Of a DNA stretch of 64,000 bases, positions 22,403-32,487 are shown piece after piece; positions within the stretch are counted from its first letter, which is position 1, and each line of letters starts with the position of its first letter. The position numbers and the translations under genes are program-made. The stretch is taken from the NCBI GenBank assembly GCA_000611775.1, contig KK106982.1, positions 3,095,992 to 3,159,991 on the forward strand, written 5' to 3'. Below the pieces are notes generated by a model. It made no database searches and was not told the DNA's origin. It saw only the letters and a list, made by a program, of their open reading frames with translations. This stretch comes from Umbilicaria muhlenbergii. Its lineage: Eukaryota > Ascomycota > Lecanoromycetes > Umbilicariales > Umbilicariaceae.

Positions 22403-23182
22403 CTACTCTGTTCCTTCGATCTGGTTCTGGAGTTGCGTCGCTGCTCTTCTGCGTTCGTTGCGGCGATTCTTTGCTGCTTGGAAAGCTGGAAGGTAGCTGC
22501 GAAACAGCTCCAGCATCTGTCGGTGATGCTCTCGAGACACACGCCGGTACTCCTGCTCCCAGAGGTTCTTGGTGGGATCCTCTTCGTAGTAGTCCCTGAG
22601 CAGGCGCTCAGTGATGTCGTTGAGCTCTTGGACAGGGTACGGCTCGTCTGCTTCGAGTGCGTTTTCGAGATCTTCCCGTGCTTTTTCCCTCTCGGCAGCA
22701 CGCGAGCTTTGCCACTGTGGAATCTCGGCTACGACTCGTCTCTGTTCTTCCTCGATTCTTCGTTCTTCCTGTCTTCTCTTGATCCCGTCCTCTCCTTCAC
22801 TCACGTACAGTGCCCACACATCCTCGCTGACTTCTTGTTCGAGCTTCATCTCCCTCTGGAAGATGTACTCCTCGATGGACTCGATTGCTTCGGATTGCAC
22901 AGGATGGTCGTGGTCGGCTTGCATGGCTTCAGCCGTCAGGCGAAGCTCGCGAAGATTCCCAATTTCCTGAAGCACGTGATGCTCGTCGGCGATGGTGAGG
23001 CACGTAGGACATTGGCGGGGGAACGTAGCCTTGGTGCCGAACTGAGGGTACAGGCAGTCTGCACTGCAGTCCCATGTGTTCAGTGTGACCGTGTGTTGAC
23101 ATCGGAGATTGTGAGTGGTGCCGTTGCAGCGCCACCCCTCTGAGATCTCTCCAAGCGTGCTTGAAGACGTGCTTGAAGACAT
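22403..23182 (-). CDS. Unknown Cys-containing coiled-coil protein
   Basis: 259 residues from the ATG at 23182. The N-terminal 65 residues carry six or seven cysteines (WRCNGTTHNLRCQH, then a WDC/ADC pair and a CPTC pair), suggesting a small zinc-binding module. From about residue 75 the protein is almost wholly charged helix (EIGNLRELRLTAEAMQ onward, with a long Glu/Arg stretch at 120-180), a probable coiled coil. There is an in-frame alternative: a 42-base GTGAGT...ACAG intron at 23188-23229 would join an upstream exon 23230-23434 (starting MMFVGPYTMAM) in phase, adding about 70 residues. The shorter start with the intron in the leader is preferred because the short exon looks non-protein-like. 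Similar Cys-plus-coil proteins are often species-restricted in fungi. Function unknown. Confidence 0.5.
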   Translation of the reverse strand: MSSSTSSSTLGEISEGWRCNGTTHNLRCQHTVTLNTWDCSADCLYPQFGTKATFPRQCPTCLTIADEHHVLQEIGNLRELRLTAEAMQADHDHPVQSEAIESIEEYIFQREMKLEQEVSEDVWALYVSEGEDGIKRRQEERRIEEEQRRVVAEIPQWQSSRAAEREKAREDLENALEADEPYPVQELNDITERLLRDYYEEDPTKNLWEQEYRRVSREHHRQMLELFRSYLPAFQAAKNRRNERRRAATQLQNQIEGTE

Positions 23183-24796
23183 CCTTGCTGTTGATTGTGT
23201 TAGCGAGGAAAGCGCTGGGAATCACTCACAGTCTTCGGTAGCGTTCTGAGCTGCTGGTTTGCTGTGCTGGAGTGTCGAGTTTGGGGATTGTGCTGTGAAG
23301 GAAAAGAGCCGATGAGGATCTTGAGAATGGGAGCATAGTCGTGCTTTTAAATCAGGCAAGACGGCATCTTTGTACGTTTGAACACAAAGAACACAAGAGA
23401 GCATTGCCATTGTATATGGGCCTACGAACATCATCTTTGTTCAAGATACGGCCCTTTGGAATACTGTGAGAAATAATCGACATAGTGAGAGAGTACGCGA
23501 TTCTCACAAAGGAGACCCTGCTCCAGTGGGGGTGCAAACGACCGTTCATAGTTAGAAGAGACCTTGTTACCTGACGAATTCATTGACACCGCCTACGAAA
23601 CAGTTAAAACACCTTGGTCCCGGATGAAGGACAAAGAATCCAACGCTCTCACTGATTGAAACGAGATCGTAGACACGACAGGAAAACAACATAGGAGAAC
23701 AGATGAACAATATCAAGATGTCAAGTCTGAACGACCGTCTCGCCTGCACTCAGGTAAGCACATTGCTCACGCCTAATCTTTGGACAAGCCCTACCTGCAT
23801 TCGTGAACTACCACAGAGCAGAATTATATTGAATGATTCGCCGTCGATATCGGCATTTATCCGTCGGATATGGTGCCCCCGTACAAGACTTCCGGTACTC
23901 AATCTCAATTCGCTTCTCTTAATTTGGCATCCCACCATCACGACTCTGTCCATCTGAACGCGCCCACAGCTCCGTACGAAGCTAGATGGAAACGTCGTTC
24001 CCTGTGGCAACATGATCGAACACATGGAGAAGCCGAAGCAGAAATTGATGACTTTGTAATTGCTCTTCTCGACGATGTTTTCATTTAAATCCATGCACAA
24101 CTTATTTCATAGTCCAAATTAACTCTTGAACAGATCTCAGTGACAGGCCTCCCCTCTATATCGTTCCTTGCTATTTGGTGATAACGCAGAAAGGCATCCG
24201 AGGTGACAAGTGCAGGCAGGCGAGTACCCGCCCTCGCCGCCTCTGCTCGATCCCAACACGTGCCTTCGCTTAGCTTTCAGCCTCAAGAGGCAAAGCATCG
24301 AGAAAGCGGCGAGATGATGCTGCGGAGTTAGCTCATTCAAGCCCATCAAGGCACGCCCTTTACGTCGATAACGACCTGGATTACTGATCCGACAGACCCT
24401 ATCCTAGTGAACATCCTTGCTGCGTCTTGAATCGAACACTTCAAGCCGCCCTTCAGCGCTGCTGCCTGAAAACCCGGGCGTGCAGTCGTCATAGCCTGCG
24501 TAACGTTGTGAAGGATAGCTTGACCCTGCCTTTCTACAAACAACTCATCCACGTCGCAACCTATTATCCTACTCTACGATACCAGCAGTGAGCACCATCT
24601 ATATTTGAGCGGAGCAATAAAACCGTGGCCTTCCCGAACTCTTCTTCTCCTCCGTCACCAACCCCGGCAAAGGCCCCTTGCTTGCATTGCGACAGCGGAT
24701 CTCTAATCCTGGATAAGACATTTGGATCTCATTATTTGTGCTTTTGCCAGAACAGGGCCGCCTATCTAGGGAGCTGGTTCAGCAAGCCTAGCGACG
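23183..24796. other. Intergenic region with uncertain short frames
   Basis: Contains the possible leader or 5' exon of the minus-strand gene (23230-23434). It also holds a plus-strand fragment at about 23850-24088 whose last 70 codons look protein-like (KTSGTQSQFASLNLAS, ending in an acidic helix). That fragment is blocked upstream by a TGA with no usable splice acceptor. I do not call a gene from it. Confidence 0.4.
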
Positions 24797-26712
24797 ATGT
24801 CGAAGGTCATACGAGGGGTAAAAAATGTTACGAAAGGCTACACTGCCGTTCAGGTCAAAGTTCGTAATGGTATGACGGAGACAGCTCCCATATGATGCTG
24901 CGAATCTAACATCACGGTCTTAGCAACAAGTAACGACCATTGGGGTCCCTCTGGGACCGATATGTCCGAGATTGCTCAAATGACTTTCAACGGGTAAGTT
25001 CTAAGACACCCTCGAACTCTCTTTTACTGACATGGAGGTAGATCCAATGATTTCTACGAGATCATGGATATGCTGGATAAGCGGCTGAACGATAAGGGCA
25101 AGAACTGGCGCCACGTTCTGAAGTCACTAAAGGTGCTGGACTATTGTTTGCATGAAGGCTCGGAACTCGTCGTCACCTGGGCGAGAAAGAACATTTACAT
25201 CATCAAAACGCTGCGTGAATTCCAATACATCGACGATGAGGGCAAGGATGTTGGGCAGAATGGTGGGTTCTTGATGGGAACCATAGGCGCTCACGCTAAC
25301 AGTTAACAGTGCGAGTGTCGGCGAGAGAACTCACAATGCTTATTCTTGACGAAGAACGCCTAAGGACCGAGAGATCCGATCGGAAGAACTGGAAATCACG
25401 GGTCACTGGCATTGAAGAATACGGACCTCAAGGATCAGCGTTCCCCGGAGCGAATGAGCCGCCACAGCGCCGGAAACCAGAGCGACGTCGACAAGCCGCA
25501 GATGAGGATGACACCGAATACAAGCTTGCACTCGAGGCGAGTAAATATGAGGCGGAAGAAGACGAAAAGCGGAGGAGATCGACTATGCCAGTGGATGATG
25601 ATGATCTGGCAAAGGCGATAAAGCTGAGCAAAGAGGAGGAGGAATTGCGTAGGCGGGAGCTGGAAGAGAGCAACGCCGCATCCCTATTTGATGACACTCC
25701 CGCGCCAAATACTCAGCCTCAAATCACAGGATACAATCAGGGTTACCAACAGCAAGGGGCTGTGGACTGGTTCGGCAATCCTGTGGATCAGCAGCCGCAG
25801 CAAGCCCAAACCACAGGCTATCTCAATAATGCTTACTCCCAGCCCACCGGCTTCTCAAACCAGCCAACGGGATATCAGAACGGCTTTCAACCTCAGCAGA
25901 CTGGTTTTGACCCATACCAACAGCAGCAGCAACCAAGTTACCTGCAACCGCAACCAAACATTCAGCCTCAGCAAACCGCTTTCGATAGTTTCAATAACCC
26001 CTACGCTCAGCAACCTAATAACTTCGGTAATCAATTTCCACAGCAACAGCAACAGCCAAGCTCACCACAAGCGGGTACTCATAACCCCTGGGCTACGGCC
26101 CAGCAACCGCAGATCGATGCTCTTAAACCGGCGCCGACTGGATCCAATAACCCTTTCGCATCGTCGTTTGGTCGACCGCAGTTACAACAACAGCAGACGA
26201 GTCCACCTACGCTTAGCTCTCTCGCGGAGCAGAAGACTGCTACACCTTTTAACAACCAGCAATCATCATTCAATCCCATCACCTCGTACACTTCCCCACA
26301 ACCACCTCAAGCTCCACAGAAAGAGCAAAACCCGCAACATGCTCGCCTTAACGCCCTTTTAGCATCCGGTGAAGGCATGGATACGTTCGGCAATACCGGC
26401 GAGATGCGAATCCCTGCTCAACACACCGCGCCAGGAACCTTTGTGAACAGCGCTGGTCAAGGTCTGAACAGGTTGCATGCCTCACAAACCGGGAACAACC
26501 CTTTTTTCAACCAGCAATTCACGGGCCAGCAGACTGGAGCCGGTGTTGGATATGGCGCACCACAGCCGAACAGATTGGTTCCAGCACAGACAGGACCAGC
26601 GGGCTTGAACGGTTTCGGTGGGAGTCCATTTGGGCAGACAAACAACAACCCTTTTGGAGCGCAGCAGCATCAAGGACAAGGACAAGGGAGTGGAAGTCTG
26701 ATTGATTTGTAG
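24797..26712 (+). CDS. Epsin (Ent1/Ent2-like) endocytic adaptor
   Basis: Four exons, 24797-24869, 24924-24993, 25042-25262 and 25310-26712, giving 588 residues. The ENTH domain covers about residues 1-150: MSKVIRGVKNVTKGYT, then SNDHWGPSGTDMSEIAQ, a YEIMDMLDKRLNDKGKNWRH segment and LREFQYIDDEGKDVGQN. ENTH binds PtdIns(4,5)P2 and bends plasma membrane. Two ubiquitin-interacting motifs follow (TEYKLALEASKYEAEEDE and DDLAKAIKLSKEEEE, about residues 190-240). The rest is Gln/Pro/Asn-rich and disordered, with QQTGF/QPTGY-type repeats and NPF motifs (NNPFASS, NNPFFNQ, NNPFGAQ) for EH-domain proteins. The chain ends in SLIDL, a C-terminal clathrin box. All features match yeast Ent1/Ent2, which link cargo ubiquitin, clathrin and Pan1/Ede1 in endocytosis. 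The three early introns interrupt only the ENTH domain. Confidence 0.95.
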
Positions 26713-27514
26713 TTTAGCAGGGGGTGGCAAGCCGAGGGGTTGGTATGGGGATATCCGGAATATTTCTGTCTCATTGATTGTTTGATGATGATATGCCCCT
26801 TCGTGCAAGGCTGCTTCTCGATACCTCAAGAGCTTGCTCCACTGTTCATTACATTTGCAGCATCTTGCGTGGGCATAGCCAGCCATACCTATGCTCTGTA
26901 TTCTATGAAAATGTGCCTGCGGAGGTTTTCCTAATGGTAAATTGGTCTGCCGTTGCACGTGGCATATTCGTAATGGCAATAATTGACATTCGGTATGGCC
27001 ATACGATCTCTTGCTAAGGAGACTAAGCCTTAACTTACCTTCTTACTGATCGTGTCACTCATTAGATTCGTTGAATGAGAGACTCTCCGAATGGTCATCA
27101 CATTCGTCCTTGTATCCTTTGACCAGTTCTATCTCTTCGTCTGAGTCAAGAAACGACTTAGAAATAAAACCTATCTGAGAGCTTCAAACCTTACGTCTAA
27201 TTTATCAATCCACTTCTGGTAGATGGCTGTATGAGACACTTGCTGCGTCCGCTCAGTCTCCACCCGTTCCATTTCGTCTGATCTATCAAAATTTTCGGTG
27301 GAAGCCCACTTTCTTTCACAAGTTGCTGAACATTCACCAACACCTATTATCGATACACACTCCATGTCCGACTGAGATTTTTAGACGACCCTCGTCTTTC
27401 TCCCTCTGCTGTATCTGCTTTCTCACTAAAAGGAAAAGAGAAAATATTCATACTAAGCGTTACTCGATCGTTGCTTCCTCTTACAGAGCTTGGTCTCCGG
27501 TCGCTTCCGCCAAG
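26713..27514. other. Intergenic region
   Basis: Between the epsin stop and the ATG at 27515. The next frame is open upstream from 27323, but only from a TTG, so this part is read as leader. Pyrimidine-rich tracts near 27380-27410 and 27470 fit a promoter and transcription start. No other gene is seen. Confidence 0.45.
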
Positions 27515-29089
27515 ATGGCATTCGATCCAGATGCAGCCACCCAGGCACTGATCAATCGGATGCTACAAGAAGATCTGCAACTAGCTGACGCTCAACCTTC
27601 TGCATGGGGATATCAACCTCCAGCAGCTTTACCTCAGTCGCAATTATATCAGCCTACTAATGAAGATCTATATGGTAATACCTCGGAGGAAGAAGAACGG
27701 GGCATACGAGAACCCGGCGAAGAAGACCAAGATGAAGAAGACGATGAGAAGGACGTGAACGAGGGACGCGAGGAAGATGAGGAAGGTGACAATGCTGAGA
27801 AAGCCGAAGCCGACGATGAAGACGAGAGTGATGACTCCTCCACCGATTCCATCACTACCAGAGAAGAACTCCTCGCCGCCACGAGGGAAATGGAGCGCAT
27901 TTCACGAGAGCGTAGAGGTACTCCACGCCACTCTCCCGTCAATTTATCCTCACTATCGACTAAAACCCTTGTAGTACCTATCGCTCAGATCTACGCCGCC
28001 GAGAACGAACGCACCGTCGAACAAGCCGTTCGTGAACTAGGCTATTTGCAAACTATCCTCAACCCCCCTTCCACCAGCACCACCACCCGCCCTCCCCAGT
28101 CTCAATCCGCAACTACACAACACATCGAATCCATAACCGTCCCTGGAATCATGCCGCAGATAGCGTCCGGCTCTTCCAATCCCCGATCCCAAAGCGACTC
28201 CGCCTCCACCTTCCTTCCTCGCCACCTCGGCCGCCCAAATCTCACCCTGGATCCATCCGCCAACCGGCCCACCGTTCCCGATTGGGCAACACAACCGCTC
28301 CCCTCCAGCCTAGTCGAGTGGAACGCGCTCCCTCCGCCCGAATTCCTCGACGGCGGCCTCCCCGACGACGGCTTCCTCCTGGGCACCCTGCCCCTCAACC
28401 ACAGCCCCCTCACCACCACCAGGCCCCGCCCCCTCGCACGCTCCGCACTCGACGCCTCCTTCCGCAACTATGGCAGCTCTGCGAGCGACGACGCGAGGAA
28501 CAGGGAATTAGGATCCTATTTCATGGACGAGCGGCCCGAGCATCCCTCCAACCCTTTCACCTTCACACAAAGCACGCGCCACGACCACCCCTCCAGCGCC
28601 CTCGGCCACCCGCAGCACCACCCCGCAGGCCCCCCCGGTAGTACCGCCATCCCCTCCTCTTCCCCCTCAGCACGCACCACCCGCCTCCCCTCAACCATGC
28701 CGCCTCCGCCTCCCCCTCCTCCACCACCACCACCATCAGCATACCCGTCCCGCATCCCCCTCTCCAATCCAATCCCCCTTTCTCACCCCAGCCGCCCATT
28801 CCATCCCCCCCCACCCCCAGATGCCCGCTCCCTCGCACCCTCAAACCCCCGCCGACACCATCCCCACCACCACAGCTCCCGCATCACCGACCGCGTCATC
28901 GAAGACGAACAGGGCACCTTCATCCTCATACCATGGAAAGACGACGGGCGGGAGGAAGATCTTGAGAGAAGTGGGTATGGTGGGAGGGGGAGGGGTTTGA
29001 GAAGCAGGAAGGAGCTGGTGGTAGTGGAGATAAGGGTGGGGGAGGAGGAGACGCTGGAGGGGATTTTGAGGGGGGGGTGTGGTCTGTAA
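27515..29089 (+). CDS. Unknown acidic, proline-rich disordered protein
   Basis: Single exon, 524 residues. The ATG at 27515 (MAFDPDAATQALINRMLQED) is preferred over the TTG-initiated extension. The N-terminal 25 residues form an amphipathic helix (ALINRMLQEDLQLADAQ). Residues about 55-115 are very acidic with EEDE runs, and are followed by a helix (EELLAATREMERISRERRG). The central part is Ser/Thr/Pro-rich. It includes a polyproline block of about 14 consecutive prolines near residues 390-405, of the kind that binds profilin, SH3 or WW domains. The last 60 residues look structured (RVIEDEQGTFILIPWKDD, then an Arg/Gly patch and VVVEIRVGEEETLEGI). I do not recognise the family. An RGG-like patch (GYGGRGRGLRSR) hints at nucleic-acid or methyl-arginine biology, but this is compositional. 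Confidence 0.55.
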   Translation: MAFDPDAATQALINRMLQEDLQLADAQPSAWGYQPPAALPQSQLYQPTNEDLYGNTSEEEERGIREPGEEDQDEEDDEKDVNEGREEDEEGDNAEKAEADDEDESDDSSTDSITTREELLAATREMERISRERRGTPRHSPVNLSSLSTKTLVVPIAQIYAAENERTVEQAVRELGYLQTILNPPSTSTTTRPPQSQSATTQHIESITVPGIMPQIASGSSNPRSQSDSASTFLPRHLGRPNLTLDPSANRPTVPDWATQPLPSSLVEWNALPPPEFLDGGLPDDGFLLGTLPLNHSPLTTTRPRPLARSALDASFRNYGSSASDDARNRELGSYFMDERPEHPSNPFTFTQSTRHDHPSSALGHPQHHPAGPPGSTAIPSSSPSARTTRLPSTMPPPPPPPPPPPPSAYPSRIPLSNPIPLSHPSRPFHPPPPPDARSLAPSNPRRHHPHHHSSRITDRVIEDEQGTFILIPWKDDGREEDLERSGYGGRGRGLRSRKELVVVEIRVGEEETLEGILRGGCGL

Positions 29090-29361
29090 ACGATGCGGTG
29101 TTGGGGAAGTGGGATGGAAATACAGAAGTGGTTGCTGGGGTTGGGGTTTGAATTTGATTTGGTTGGATTTGGAGTTGGAGCTGGAGGTGCTGGCGTCGTC
29201 GCATGGTGGGATTTGAGGTCACGGTCCGGCGTTCAGGGGGGGTTGGAAATCAGAAGATTAGAGATATTATTGTATTGTTGCTTGGTACTGACTAACGCTA
29301 ACGCAAACCAATCTATGGTCGTCCTCATGTAGCGCCCATCCCAACCCATCTTTCCCCCATG

Positions 29362-32300
29362 CTAAGCCGAAATATCCATCCTTCCACCCACCAATCCCCT
29401 CGCCTCCTCTACCCACCCCTCATCCATCCGCCCTTCGGCCTCCAACCACCCCTTCGCCTTCTCAACAACCAGATCCCATACATCCTCAAACGCCGCCATC
29501 GTCTTCTCTAAAAACGCCACCACCAAAACCGTAGCCCACTTCTTCCCCCTCGCCGCCTCATCCCCCCCTCCACACATCTGCTGCAGAGTGGCGAATCCCA
29601 GAAGAACCGCCATTTCCTCGTTCAAGGGCCAGCAACCTTCAAAATGCTGCAGTTCGATGAGGCGATGGACTTTCTCCTCATCTGTGATAGGTCCCGCGGT
29701 GTCCGGTTCACGATCAGGCCCAGTGGACTCTGGAGGCGACCTAGCTCTTGAGCGTTTATGATACTTTTGCGGAGCAGAACTTCGCGCGTATATTCCCGTC
29801 ATTCCTAACCCAGGAGGCTGTGAAGCCGGGTCTAGCCGGTTGCCCATCCCAAACGACCCCGACGTCGAGGTCGTAGAAGCACCAAACGCTGGTGGTGGCG
29901 GGGCCGGCTGTGCCGCAAACGAATTCGATGTCTCCCCGATAGAGCGAGATAATTTTTGGAGGGATCCAAACATGCTAGATGCAGCTGGAGCATAGCCGGT
30001 CTGTTGCGGTGTTAAGGCTAGCCGTGCCATTGTGTACGAGTTGTCCGGAGCCCTGCCTACCATACTATGGGCTGATGAGAAGAAGTGAGGTGCAGCACGA
30101 AAAGACTGTTGCTGGGCACCGAATAAGCCTGAAGTGGCCCCAGGCGGCTGTGGGGCCGCATTTCTCAATTGGGGTTGTTGAGGTCCTGAGATCGAATTGG
30201 ATGTTGAAAACTGGCTCATGTTACCATAAAGTAAGGGGGCAGGCTGTCCAGACATATTAAGCGCAGTCGGAGCGCTGGGAGATTCTTGACGCGCACCAAA
30301 TAAGCCAGACGTAGCTCCAAACAATTTCGACACATTCTCTTTCATGCTAGCGTTCAAGGTCGAGCTATTACTGTCGTCTTCTTGCTGGCTTGCAAGTTCT
30401 CGCATCCTCGCTTTGTCTGCAATTTCTCCGTCATTGGCTTCGACCGCAACAAAAGAACACCATTTCCCTCCGACCTGGAACTCGACGCCTAGCTTGACGG
30501 CCTCACGCTCGACCATCTCGTCGAAACGACCGGGGAATTTATCCTTGATCAGCACGCCGTTCTCGTCTTTGGCATCGAAAATCCAACCGCGCCCTTCTTC
30601 GAGTTCTTGAATGGCCTTTTTTGCCGCAAGTTGGTGCAGTGTCTCGCCTGGCTGTGCTAGGATCTGTACCGGCATAGAGATTTCTAGAGGTCCATGAGGA
30701 GATATGCCGCGAAGCACTACCGACTTTGGTGTTCTTTGCAGAGCTTGAGGAGACATGAGGAGGTAGACTGTGGTGCGCGTAAACGGGAAAAGCGGAGGTA
30801 TTGTGCTCGGTGATTGGAGAAGCTTTGGAGTCACAATAGGCGGCAAATGATTATAACGATCCATGCCACCCACATCGGTACTGATAGGTTTTTCTTCGTA
30901 GTCCACATCAGCGCTAAGATCGTAAAGAGAGATCGGCTTTTGCTCCTGCTTGAGTGTTTGTGAAATACTTTCTTCGTTGAAAAGCAATTGAAGGCCGTCG
31001 GTGACTTTCTCCACCATCTCATATTCTTCGTCTTCGTCTGCATTGGCCTCGTACTGGACCTCAAGGGTATAGTCGGTGACGTGCGGTGATAGGCCTCCTT
31101 TCAGCATGCGAACAACCTTGCTATCAAGTTTCTCTCTCTCACCAACACTCTGCGCAAATCCGTTACCGGCTCTTGCAATACCCTCGACGAGCGCATGGGA
31201 GACCGAGTTTCCAATTCCCAGAGTGAAAACGCGAATACCACCCTTGCTTTCCTGAGTTTCTTTGACCAGATACGTGAAGAGCTGTCCCGGGTTCCAGATC
31301 TCGCCATCCGTCAATAGCATGATCTCACATGGCAGGTCCTTGTATCGGCTCTCGACCGCAGCCACCATCGCAGCATATGTCTCCGTACCACCATAGTTGG
31401 CACTAAAACCCTCTACGTGAGAGGTGGCTTCATCTAGCGTAATTTGACCGTAAAGTTTGCTCTGCGTCCATAAGAACGAATGCCTTCTTCCGAAAGAGCA
31501 GATGTTGAATTTCACGCCAAGGGGCAAAGACTTCAGGAAGACCTTCATGGCGGACTTCAATGTCGACATTTTATTTTGCATTGATCCACTCCTATCGACA
31601 ACGAAGATAATCTCGGGCCTTGATGGAGGGAGAGAGAACTTTGGCACCAAAGTCACCATCAACGCACGCTGGTCTTTGACAGTACGATGGGTTTCCAGGA
31701 GTGCTGTTGGAACCCCTGTGTCCTTTGCCAGAATTATAAGAACGAAATCCTTGTCGAGCTCGGAAGTACCAAGGGAAAGTGTGGCAGAAGCTCTGTGCAT
31801 GGCCGGATCGTCTTTGGGCGCCATAGAGGTAGTCCCCATCGTAACCGCAATCGGATGTGAGGGCGATTGGATGCTGCGGATGAATGACCCTTCAGACACA
31901 GTGGCATCCACAATAATCTTAATGCCTCCCTCTTCTTGGGTCATCGTGCCGCGACCAATGGTACTGTTGGGGAGAATACCATATCTAGGAGCTATCCTTG
32001 TGGGTAGAGTGAATCGGGTGCCATCAGTTTCCGCATCATGCTTCAGCTCTCCTACATAGGTTATCTCGACGACCACTTTCCCACCAGCCGGAACGTTGCC
32101 CAGCTTGGTAGAGAATACGTCGGCGGCCTCTGGTAGTTGCTCGAGAAGACCGGCGGTTTCACCACGTGACACGGCTTCTTGGTAGACAGCGTGCGCCTTG
32201 TTCTTTTCCTTGACAAGACCGTGTAGGATTCTAGATCCTATCCGACAGGTGAAGCTGACAACACTGACTCCGTCGTAGAGCGGAAAGGTGTAGATGCACT

Positions 32301-32487
32301 CTTTAATGGTATCTCGCGGTGACGGATTTGAAAACGTCTGTGTGAGGGTAGTTCGTGAAGTAGTCGATAGAATGGTTGCGTGGGCTTCCAGTTGAACTTG
32401 TGGGAGGTAATGTTTTGCACTCAGGTTCCTGTAGTCATGGCCCAGGCTTGGGTGGTAGTAGCAACCACAGAGCACGTGGTACGACAT
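29362..32487 (-). CDS. VIT and von Willebrand factor A domain protein with FG motifs
   Basis: Single exon, 1041 residues, ATG at 32487. Domains in order: a VIT (vault/inter-alpha-trypsin) domain at about residues 20-150 (ATILSTTSRTTLTQTFSNPS, IYTFPLYDGVSVVSFTCRIG); and a VWA domain at about 290-460 with an intact metal-ion-dependent adhesion site, VVDRSGSM for DxSxS, the Thr of GGTETY and the Asp of LLTDGE. A beta-rich region follows, then a low-complexity linker at about 730-930, and a C-terminal helical region (VHRLIELQHFEGCWPLNEE) typical of this fungal family. The linker carries GLFG and FG motifs (ATSGLFGARQ, ATSGLFGAQQ, SMFGS, FGAS) otherwise seen in nucleoporins. There is no signal peptide, so the protein is intracellular. 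The physiological role of fungal VIT-VWA proteins is poorly known; a divalent-metal-dependent protein-binding role is inferred. Confidence 0.88.
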   Translation of the reverse strand: MSYHVLCGCYYHPSLGHDYRNLSAKHYLPQVQLEAHATILSTTSRTTLTQTFSNPSPRDTIKECIYTFPLYDGVSVVSFTCRIGSRILHGLVKEKNKAHAVYQEAVSRGETAGLLEQLPEAADVFSTKLGNVPAGGKVVVEITYVGELKHDAETDGTRFTLPTRIAPRYGILPNSTIGRGTMTQEEGGIKIIVDATVSEGSFIRSIQSPSHPIAVTMGTTSMAPKDDPAMHRASATLSLGTSELDKDFVLIILAKDTGVPTALLETHRTVKDQRALMVTLVPKFSLPPSRPEIIFVVDRSGSMQNKMSTLKSAMKVFLKSLPLGVKFNICSFGRRHSFLWTQSKLYGQITLDEATSHVEGFSANYGGTETYAAMVAAVESRYKDLPCEIMLLTDGEIWNPGQLFTYLVKETQESKGGIRVFTLGIGNSVSHALVEGIARAGNGFAQSVGEREKLDSKVVRMLKGGLSPHVTDYTLEVQYEANADEDEEYEMVEKVTDGLQLLFNEESISQTLKQEQKPISLYDLSADVDYEEKPISTDVGGMDRYNHLPPIVTPKLLQSPSTIPPLFPFTRTTVYLLMSPQALQRTPKSVVLRGISPHGPLEISMPVQILAQPGETLHQLAAKKAIQELEEGRGWIFDAKDENGVLIKDKFPGRFDEMVEREAVKLGVEFQVGGKWCSFVAVEANDGEIADKARMRELASQQEDDSNSSTLNASMKENVSKLFGATSGLFGARQESPSAPTALNMSGQPAPLLYGNMSQFSTSNSISGPQQPQLRNAAPQPPGATSGLFGAQQQSFRAAPHFFSSAHSMVGRAPDNSYTMARLALTPQQTGYAPAASSMFGSLQKLSRSIGETSNSFAAQPAPPPPAFGASTTSTSGSFGMGNRLDPASQPPGLGMTGIYARSSAPQKYHKRSRARSPPESTGPDREPDTAGPITDEEKVHRLIELQHFEGCWPLNEEMAVLLGFATLQQMCGGGDEAARGKKWATVLVVAFLEKTMAAFEDVWDLVVEKAKGWLEAEGRMDEGWVEEARGLVGGRMDISA

